Assembly (NCBI GenBank): GCA_947650365.1
Contig: CANTAL010000142.1
Coordinates: 731,001 to 795,000 of the forward strand
DNA from: Chamaelirium japonicum
Lineage: Eukaryota; Streptophyta; Magnoliopsida; Liliales; Melanthiaceae
DNA: 64,000 nt
Direction: 5' to 3'
The translations under genes were made by a program, and so were the position numbers. Positions 42,487 through 64,000 of this stretch are shown one piece after another (the first letter of the stretch is position 1; each line of letters begins with the position of its first letter). The notes beneath the pieces were generated by a model. That model was given only the letters and a program-made list of their open reading frames with translations, searched no databases and was not told where the DNA came from.

Positions 42487-43434
42487 ATGAAGATCCTATC
42501 GTGGAATGTCAGAGGCCTAGAGAAATCGGAGAAATGGAGGACGACCAGTTCCTTCGCGTCTATTCACGACTTTGATGTTATTTGCATTCAGGAGTCGAAG
42601 AGAACTCCACCAACCACTTCTTTTGTTCTCTCAGCACCTGAAAGATAGATAAGTGGGAGAGCAAGGATGTTGCAGGTTCAATGGGAGGGATTCTCATCGG
42701 CTATAGTGATGATCTTCTCATCCTTGAGAATACGTTGGTCAGAGTCTTCTCGTTATCCCTAGTTCTTCGTATTAGGCTCGACAGAAAATCCTAGATGATT
42801 ACCTCAGTGTATGGGCCAACGGATCATTGTCGGGGCGATGAGTTTTGGGCAGAGCTTTCATCTCTCAAGTTGACCTTCTCAGGTCCTTGGGTAGTGATGA
42901 GAGACTTCAACGTCTCTCGCAACTCGGTAGAAAGGTCGGGCAATGGGCGTCATATGCCAGCGATGAGATCATTCACAGATTTCATCAAGTAGGAAGATCT
43001 GTTGGATCTACCGTTAGTGGGTAGAAGTTTCACTTGGAGCAACAAACGGGAGGACCATATCCTGGTAAGGTTAGACCGATTTCTAATCTCGGTGGAGTGG
43101 GATATACTCTATCCAGATTGCTGTTATCGAGGCCTTGCGGCTTTCTTATCAAACCATGCCCCTCTCCTTCTAGTAACGGATGTCATTCCATCAATTAAAC
43201 CTCTTTTCCAATTCGAGATGATGTGGACCCTTCAAGAAGGCTTCGAGGACTTCTTAGCCGGTTGGTGGCTTGAAGCAGGATCCCCCTCGGACTCAGCTTT
43301 GAACATGGTGCATAAGCTTTGGTTATTAAAGCGAAAACTGAAGGTTTGGAGCAAGGAGCACTTCGGTAACGTCACGGCACAGAAAGTCTCTCTGTTGTCA
43401 TCCACAGACGTTGGAAGTTAGAGGGGAATCCTAC
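42487..43434 (+). pseudogene. LINE apurinic-type endonuclease, broken
   Basis: Frame from ATG 42487 opens with MKILSWNVRGLEKSEK and CIQESKR, the N-terminal motif of L1-type endonucleases that nick target DNA for target-primed reverse transcription. After a stop the homology continues: VYGPTDHCRGDEFW and VVMRDFNVSRN (42795-42992), FTWSNKREDHILVRLDRFL and a final NHAPLLL (43002-43180). Several stops and frame changes separate these pieces. Confidence 0.88.
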
Positions 43435-44551
43435 CCTCTAGCAGTAGTAGAGAGAGAGGAACTAGAGAGACTAAATTCAATCCTAGCAGATACCCTAAGG
43501 AAGGAAGAAGTCATGTGGAGGCAGAGATCGCGGGAGCAATGGATAAATTTAGGAGACTCGAATATGTCTTACTTCCACCGGGTGGCCATTGGGAGGAGGA
43601 GGAGAAACTTCATTTCGTCGATCTCCCACTGAGGCGCTACCCTATCGTCTACCCAGACATCCTACAAGGCACTTCTTTCTTCTTCAAGGAATCTTTCAAG
43701 TCCGATCCTCCACCTTGTGTGACAGTCTACTGGCAAAACCTCGACATGTGTTGAATTCTCTCTGGGTCACCTATGGAGGACGGGTTCACGGAGGTTAACT
43801 TTTGGAGGGCGGTTTTCGACTCCAAGGGTGACGAAGCACCCGGTCCGGATGGCTTCCCAATTGGTTTTTACCATAAGTTTTGGAACCTCATCAAGCAAGA
43901 CATATGTAGATTACTAGCAGATTTCTTTCAAGGTACTTCACGTATTCATTGCTTGAATTACTCTTCAGTCATTCTTTTTTTTTTTGGGAGGTTACTCTTG
44001 AGTCATTCTTTTGCCTAAGAAAGATGGTTTTGAGTTTATTTGTGACTTCCGTCCTATTAGTCTTGCTAACTGCTTGTATAAGATTATTACAAAGGTGGCA
44101 AACATGATGTCTTCTAACATTGAATCGCTAGTGGCTCCCTCACGTACAGTCGACAATCATTAAGGGGCGTATGATCCTTGACAAGGTCGCGGTGGCATAA
44201 GAGACAATCTTCCACCTTTGAGAGACAGATAGGGAAGGGATCCTTCTAAAGCTTGACTTTGAATGAGCCTTTGACCAAATCCAATGGGACCTCCTATTGG
44301 AGTTGATGTGGGTGAAAGGCTTCTCGGACCGGTGGTTGTTCTAGATTCGGTACATCTTATCATCCTCCAAGATTGCGTATTTCATTAATGGCGTTCAAGG
44401 TACGGAGTTCAAGGTGAGCAAGAGGTTGAAGCAGGGTTGTCCCCTATCCCCTTACCTTTTCATCCTAGTTATAGATGCCTTCGATGTCATGATCATGAGA
44501 GTGAATGTCAGAGGGATAATGAAGGGTATCAGGGGCTCAGGATGGTCTACT
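43435..44551 (+). pseudogene. LINE reverse transcriptase, 5' part
   Basis: Recognisable in fragments: DEAPGPDGFPIGFYHKFW (43827-43880) and FICDFRPISLANCLYKIITK-like codons (44034-44093). Then come FDQIQWDLL (about 44270) and LKQGCPLSPYLFIL (about 44430-44470), the RT finger and palm blocks. Stops occur throughout. Cassandra interrupts it at 44557. Confidence 0.85.
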
Positions 44552-44556
44552 TCCAA

Positions 44557-45365
44557 TGTGACAACCAAAATCCAATAGCAAATAGCTAAGACTCCTGAGA
44601 CTATGATGCCAAGATGGATGAGGTGTGGTGAGGTTTCCAAGGCCACGAGATCCATCCAAAAAAAAAAGGCCCCGAGTTAGCCCCACATCACCTGGAAAGA
44701 AGGAGATTCTGAGCTATTTATATAATTGCTCCTCCCAAACATAAAAAACGTTTTTTAAAACCATGTGTCACTATGGATTTCATAAGAACTCCATAGTTAA
44801 GAAAGCTCAGGAGAGAGTAATACTAAGATGGATGACCACTCTAGGAAGTTCTAGTGCGGGCATGAGCAAAGTAGATAATATCTCTTGTGTTTGGGGGCGG
44901 ATGTTACAAAATAGTATCAGAGCCGGTTCTCGCAATGAGAGGGGGGGGGGGGGGGGGGGGGGGTTCTAACACTATACGTGGACGTGTAGCTCTTAAGGGG
45001 GTTGGATTGTGACGACCAAGATCTAATAGCTAATAGCTAAAACTCCTGAGGCTGTGATGCCAAGGGGATGAGGTGAGATGTGGTAAGGTGAGGTGTCCAA
45101 AGCCACGAGATCCATCCAAAAAAAAAGGTCATGAGTTAGCCCCACATAGCTTGGAGAGATGGAGATTCCGAGCTATTTATATAATTTTCCCTCCCAAACA
45201 TAGAAGACACGTTTTAAAACCGTGTGCCGCTACGGATTTTGTAAGAACTCCGTAGTTAAGCGTGCTCGGGCGAGAGTAGTACTAGAATGGGTGATCCCTT
45301 GGGAAGTTCTCGTGCGGGTATGAGCAAAGCAGACAATAACTTGTATGTTTGGGACGATTGTTACA
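44557..45365 (+). mobile_element. Cassandra TRIM, complete, inside the LINE
   Basis: 5' LTR 44557-44908 (TGTGACAACC to GATGTTACA), primer-binding site AGTATCAGAGCC at 44913, a run of 23 G at 44941-44963, polypurine AAGGGGGTTGGAT, 3' LTR 45008-45365. Target-site duplication TCCAA at 44552-44556 and 45366-45370. LTRs of 352 and 358 bp differ at many sites, so the insertion is not recent. Both LTRs hold 5S-like sequence (about 44762-44866 and 45218-45323). Confidence 0.95.
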
Positions 45366-45370
45366 TCCAA

Positions 45371-45957
45371 TCTTCACGACACCGATGATTCCCTGCTGTT
45401 CTCTGAGACATACCATTTTCAATTGCTATTCCTGAAGATTCTCCTATATGGGCTGGAGTTTATCTCAGGGTTTAAGATCAATTTTTTGAAGAGCAACCTC
45501 TACTGTATTGTTGGAGTCGAGGAGCTTGGTGCAAGGTTTACCTGCCTTCTTAATTGCAAAGAAGCTAGTCTGCCGATGAAATACCTAGGCATTCCGGTTA
45601 GCGACACAGTCCTCAGGAGAAGATTGGAAAAAACTCATTCAAAAGATTGAAGCCGGACAGGACGGTTGGGGAAAGGTCTTAACCTTGGGTGGTCGGTTGG
45701 TGCTAGCTAATGATGTGCTCTCTGCTATCCCCTCCTATCTACTAGCCTACTTTTACTTCCCTTCCTGGACAATTGAGAGGATTGATCAGGTTCATAGATC
45801 TTCCCTTTTGAGAGGAGCTGGAGGCACAAGAAGCTCCTATAACTTTCTTCGGTGGGATCAGATATGCCTCCCAAAGGAGTTAAGAGGTCTAGGGATTCTC
45901 GACCTACGAAGATTCAATATCTCTATGTTAGGCAAATGGTGGTGGTGTCTTTAGAAG
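45371..45957 (+). pseudogene. LINE reverse transcriptase, 3' part
   Basis: Continues directly after the Cassandra TSD: LHDTDDSLLF stands where the usual YADD block lies, with Thr in place of Ala. SGFKINFLKSN, MKYLGIPVSD, GGRLVLANDVLSAIPSYLL and CLPKELRGLGILDL follow. One frameshift lies near 45640-45680. It ends with a stop after GKWWWCL. Confidence 0.85.
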
Positions 45958-46189
45958 GAGAATGAAGGCAAATTATTCTTGCACGATATTTCAGAAGATT
46001 TTTACCTATACAGTCAAGGTGCAGGACCTCAGGTAAGATCTCTCACTTCTGGAGGAGGATCCTGAAGGTGCAGGACCTCGAGTAAGATCTCTCACTTCTG
46101 GGAGATGGCCAAGCTTTTTCTGGTTCTTTCCTCTTTGGCCCGTCATCGTAGTGCTTCTGTAAGATCGCTAGCGATGATGGTTAAAGGGG
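45958..46189 (+). other. LINE tail with a local duplication
   Basis: The block GTGCAGGACCTC plus GTAAGATCTCTCACTTCTGG occurs at about 46018 and 46067. No poly-A tail is evident before the inverted repeat. Confidence 0.6.
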
Positions 46190-46354
46190 AAAATAAAAGT
46201 TCAAACAAAAGTTGAAAATGAACATAACCATTGCAAACAAAAATTATGCTCTTTTACAACAGCAGCATATTTGCATTTAAATCCATCAAATCCAAGAAAA
46301 AAACCTATCAGAAAATGATCATAGTGTATTTTCCCACATTAAAAAAAAAAAAAA
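46190..46354. repeat. Right arm of the 160-bp inverted repeat
   Basis: Complement of 41894-42049. Ends in a run of A at 46340-46354. Confidence 0.85.
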
Positions 46355-46444
46355 GTTGCATCAAGGCCAAGGATCAGCTCAGTTGTGGCCTCCAACAAAG
46401 TTTGCCTTTTTTTTGGACTTGAAACTAAACCCCATCTTCACCTC
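46355..46444 (-). other. Presumed 3' untranslated region of the CRM-domain gene
   Basis: Short sequence between the stop codon at 46445 and the inverted repeat. A poly-A signal cannot be named with confidence. Confidence 0.4.
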
Positions 46445-60337
<13,893 letters not shown>

Positions 60338-61890
60338 CTGAAAATAATAGACAAGCACGTAATTGTACTATGTACCTAGTATGGATGTTGATACATAAAG
60401 CATTGGTCAACACCAATAAGATGTAATAGCCACCAAAAAGATGATGCACTTGCACTTTGAATACATCAAAAATAAAACTGTAAACCCTGAATGCTATGCA
60501 TTTTGAACATTATAAAAGACAGACGACAATTGCATTATGCATTAAATAGATCCTAATAAAGAGAGAAAATTTAGACTTTGAGAGAGAAGGAATACCAAAG
60601 AGTATCTTAATCAAACCGCATAAAAGCTGAATGGCTTGAATAAGAATTTACCCCTACAATATGGACAAATACACAATGTTTAATTGAAACTTTGCACAAT
60701 CCTTACACTGTTCCTCAAGCTATTGCTCACACTTCCCTCCATGTAAGTACTGAGACCAAAGAAAGCTTGTACATAAAAAGTACAAATGTAGAGTGATTAA
60801 CTGATTACCCTTTGCTGCAAGCAACAGCCAGAAGGAAAAATAATAGACAACTTAAATCGCAGAAATCATAGATTGAATGAAATGATAGTCATTCTCAATG
60901 TTTTCCACATGAGCATAAAAAATGGATTTGACTTGATCTTTATTGCACTTCAGTTGTCAACTAAAAGTGAAGAGTTGGGTAAAATGAGCAATCTAAAAAG
61001 AAAAATGTGATGAAAGCATTGAAAGTTAGAAGTAGCCACAGCGATTACGGGTGCAACTCGGGTCGGGTTGGTTCGGATTAGAGCCAACCCGGAACTGAAC
61101 CAAACTAGTTCGGTTCTACCATATTGAAACCCGAACGAACCCCGAACCGATCGACCCATACTAAGGTTGGTTCTTGGGTTCGTAGTTGGTCTAAAAAAGT
61201 AGTAGCTATTGGCTATTTACTAACAAACCAGAGGCCCACATTAGGCTTTAGGATTTAGCAACATGTTGAGTTCTCATGGTAGTCGGTTCAACGTTAGCAA
61301 ACAAGAAACAGTTACTTGTATGCTAGTTTGATGGGCCTCCAAGCTCAATCTCGTGACATATATATGTGGATGTAGGCATCGAAATTAGTATGCACATGCA
61401 ACCTGGCCCACGCACAATGACCCACAAAGAAAAAGAGGCGAACTTGAATCGGACGGATCCAAGTGGGCCCACCCCATGCATGTGAGGCCCACCGGATCCA
61501 CTCAATCAAAAAAAAAAGGGTTGGGTGGGCCCGCCCGCATGCGAGGCCCACTGACCTCTCTTGCAAACCGCAGCCCCCTCCCCCGTGGGGAGGTGTGGCC
61601 GGAGAAAAGAAAGGAAAAAAATCTGCCATGTGCGGGGGGAGGCAGCGTGGACATCTACGCAACCGTGGATTCACGTCGATTCCTCGATCCGACGGACAAG
61701 ATGAAAAGTCAGGTCGTCATCGATTAAACATACAAAATCAGCTCATATCCCAAAAGATTGAGCTCAATCTAGCCCATAATTGCTTGTTAAAAAAAGCTAA
61801 TTAACAAAGATTGATTTTCCCAAAAAGGGACGGATAAATCCCAATGGTTATGGGGAGATATGGGGAGATATATTCAAGGGATTCAAAAAC
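60338..61890 (-). other. Upstream intron or flank of the CFM2-like gene
   Basis: The acceptor TATTATTTTCAG lies at 60338. No CRM1 exon is found. A block at 61040-61170 with GGTCGGGTTGG and CCGAACTAG words is another hAT-like remnant. At 61465-61560 GTGGGCCCACC and GAGGCCCAC occur twice. Confidence 0.5.
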
Positions 61891-63601
61891 CGCAGCCATA
61901 TCTCTCCTATCCCCTCCCCTTCGTCTATAAATAGAGGGGCAGGGGGATGGTTCAAAATATCAAAGTTACAAACTAGAGACGTGAAGGCTCTGCAAAGAAG
62001 AAAGCTCGCTCTCACTGACCGAAGTCTTCACAAGGCACGGGTAAGTGCATCCCACGGGAACGGCTTCGTCCACAAAAGTCATCATCAACTTGAAGACCTT
62101 ACACAAGAAATCAAATCTTCAACTCGGTGCACGAAGAAGAAAACTCGGAGAAGAAGACTCGAAGTCGACACCATCCCGTCGTCTTCAATAAGCTTTCAAC
62201 TCCGACCAAGCCAAAAAAGCCCGGAGAAGAAGAAAGAAGCCGACACCACCCCGTCGTCTTCAATAAGTCTTCAACTCCGACTACACCAAAGAAGTCCGGA
62301 GAAAAAGATCGGAGCAGACACCGCACCAGCTGTATTCAAAAGAAGTCTTTAACTTCGACCACGCCAAAGAATCCCGGAGAAAAAGAAAAAAGTCAATGTC
62401 ACAACCATCGCCGCCAAAGCTCCATCCCCAAAAGGAGGAAGCCTTAGGAATAAGAATACTCGGAGACGTCGCCATCGTGGTTCAAGGTGAAAATCAAGTC
62501 AAAGCCAAAAGCAAAAACCGACGTAAAAGCTAGAGTAAAGAAAAAACAACCCCCGCGTCAAAGCAACGCACGTGCTAAAACCAACAAGCTACGATGATCA
62601 TGAGCAAAGCAACGCATGCTCTCTCCAAAACGGCACACAAAACCCAAAAGAACTAAAGCACATCAAGCTTCCTCGTCTACGTACAACTCCAGAGCCACGC
62701 CAAAGCAAAGTCAAAGTCAAAGCCGACGTCAAAAGCAAGATCGACGCCGCAAACCGACGATCGAGAACACCAAGGTCTAGCAAGAGCTAAGAAAGACACG
62801 AACATCGAGAAACAACACCGAAAACCCCTAACTGAGGAAAGCTCGAAGCACGGAAAGGACGAACGCAAAGGCTAAAACTACTCGACCTCTCAAGAAACCC
62901 AAAACCTTGTAAAAACCTTTATCCTAGGCAACCCCTCCAAAGCTCTCGTACGAAGAACCCTGGAGACATGGATCAAAGGGACTCTCCAGATCTCTCCCAC
63001 AATCTCTTGATAAGCATCTTCGCCGCCCCGGCTCACCACCACCAAATCCTGGGAGCAGCTGTAATCTCGTGAGAAGCAATAAAGACGACTCATCTTTTTT
63101 GCGCTCACAGATTTCTGGCATGCCCAACAAAAATTTCTCCATTCATTCGTTCTGAAGGAGTTGCCTCAAGTTTCGCTATGGCCGGGACAAATGATGACAT
63201 GTTTGCTCCAACAAGCCTATCGCCTATCGTCGAGTCTCCACCACTCCGACAAGGTGGCCCAGAAAACCCGAAGGATGACGCTCCCCAGTTGTACAAGTCT
63301 ACATTCGGCGTACTTAAACTCATGCGGTCGCTTCTCTCCAAAATTTGTTATCGAAGATACTTGTCAAAGTGCCAATGAGGCATTGGTGCACGAAAAAGCA
63401 AGCCTTGCTCCTGGAATCCAAATCCAAAAATTTGAGGAGGCCCAGCCCCAACTCCAAGCCCAGTCGGTTCCTCCTATTGGAGAGTTTGAGTTTGTCATTA
63501 TTAATTAGTGTTTCTTTGAGGAATTTCTTGTAATTCAGATATTTAATATTATAAAAGGGTTAGGGTTCTCATTGAACCCTACCACGGTTTTTTTTCCTTT
63601 A
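61891..63601 (+). mobile_element. LTR-retroelement-like region, boundaries open
   Basis: A TATA box CTATAAATAGAGG at about 61924 and a polyadenylation-like AATAAA at about 63078 are present, and a tRNA-iMet primer-binding site TGGTATCAGAGCC at 63602 follows the region. Short open frames are basic and low-complexity. The combination suggests the 5' part (LTR or leader) of a retroelement. I cannot place the LTR ends. Confidence 0.5.
62157..62400 (+). repeat. 75-bp tandem repeat, about 3 copies
   Basis: Units contain CGACACCACCCCGTCGTCTT, CAACTCCGACTACACCAAAG and CCGGAGAAGAAGAAA at a spacing of about 75 bp (62166, 62241, 62316), degrading at the right. Since 75 is a multiple of 3, frames stay open across it. 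Confidence 0.85.
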
Positions 63602-63614
63602 TGGTATCAGAGCC
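63602..63614 (+). other. Primer-binding site, tRNA-iMet type
   Basis: TGGTATCAGAGCC is complementary to the 3' end of plant initiator tRNA-Met. Confidence 0.7.
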
Positions 63615-63639
63615 CCCTACGCCCCTCTTATATATAGGG

Positions 63640-64000
63640 GAGGGATACTCTTATGGAATCTTACTTATACAATTACACGCCACCTTTTATCTACCCTAGA
63701 GGTTTCAGAATTTGATGAAACTTGGTGGGGATGCTCTCTATGGCAAGTTGATCATCCTCACCAAAAATCATCAAATTCTATAACCTCTAGGTGCATCAAA
63801 TATGCAATTCAAATTAACGGTTAAAATGAACGGTCGATAAAGCTTGTAATATTTGACACTCCTAGAGGTTTTAGAATTTGATGATTTTTGATGAGGATGA
63901 TCAACTTGCCATAGATAGCATCCCCACCAAGTTTCATCAAATTCTGAAACCTCTAGTGTAGGTAAAAGGTGGTGTGTAATTGCACAAGTAACAATTCCAT
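63640..64000. mobile_element. Four-module palindromic element at the window end
   Basis: Left tip ACTCTTATGGAATCTTACTT; the complementary right tip (AAGTAACAATTCCAT) is cut by the window end. Core CCTAGAGGTTTCAGAATTTG and complements occur four times in alternating order; centre AACGGTTAAAATGAACGGTC. A TATATATA tract lies just before it. Confidence 0.83.

Noticed and set aside
61323-61804. Minus- and plus-strand frames upstream of the CFM2-like gene as its first exon
   Set aside because: No CRM1 motif or transit-peptide-like sequence linked to a donor of fitting phase; the area is repeat-like.

Overview
This is nuclear DNA of a flowering plant. The evidence is plant-type GT-AG introns, a NAC-domain gene, a gene for a plant-specific CRM-domain protein of the chloroplast intron-splicing family, and a dense mixture of plant transposons: CACTA, Ty1/copia, Ty3/gypsy, a non-autonomous gag-only LTR element, Cassandra TRIMs carrying 5S rRNA sequence, a LINE, and several MITE families. 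I cannot name the species from the sequence. Only two host genes are supported; most of the rest is repeats nested in repeats.

Left part (1-13.5 kb). A 181-bp satellite array that flips orientation near 1506 abuts the 3' end of a degenerate CACTA transposase on the minus strand (2606-6207). Its 5' subterminal repeats and terminal inverted repeat end at 8711. A minus-strand Ty1/copia remnant follows (8712-11415) in which the gag segment occurs twice. From 11.4 to 13.0 kb I recognise nothing.

Middle-left (13.5-27.4 kb). A young, nearly complete Ty1/copia element (13532-20338, TSD ATAAT, LTRs about 99% identical) sits inside the LTR of an older minus-strand element. Its gag-pol frame is broken by one TGA and one single-base insertion. 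Next is a three-exon NAC-like gene on the plus strand (21185-24111), whose last-exon region is duplicated as broken copies at about 24.4 and 41.8 kb. A 2.7-kb LTR element with gag but no pol (24613-27342, TSD AGAAT) follows.

Middle (28.2-39.4 kb). This is the most unusual part. Long (TA)n arrays alternate with more than a dozen palindromic elements of 130-730 bp. Most of the 350-400 bp ones share one core in which a module of about 22 nt occurs four times in alternating orientation (nested hairpins). The tips differ and are shared between elements with different cores, as if tips and cores had been shuffled. Further members lie at 53.8 kb (inside a gene intron) and at the window end.

Right part (39.4-64 kb). 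Two Cassandra TRIMs are present, one of them inserted (TSD TCCAA) into a decayed LINE. That LINE lies between 160-bp inverted repeats. The minus-strand CRM-domain gene, most like CFM2, runs from beyond 60337 down to its stop at 46445. Twelve exons can be placed and give about 806 residues covering the end of CRM domain 1 and CRM domains 2-4. The intron that splits the fourth CRM domain is about 8.5 kb long and filled with transposon debris. The N-terminal exons are not in the window.
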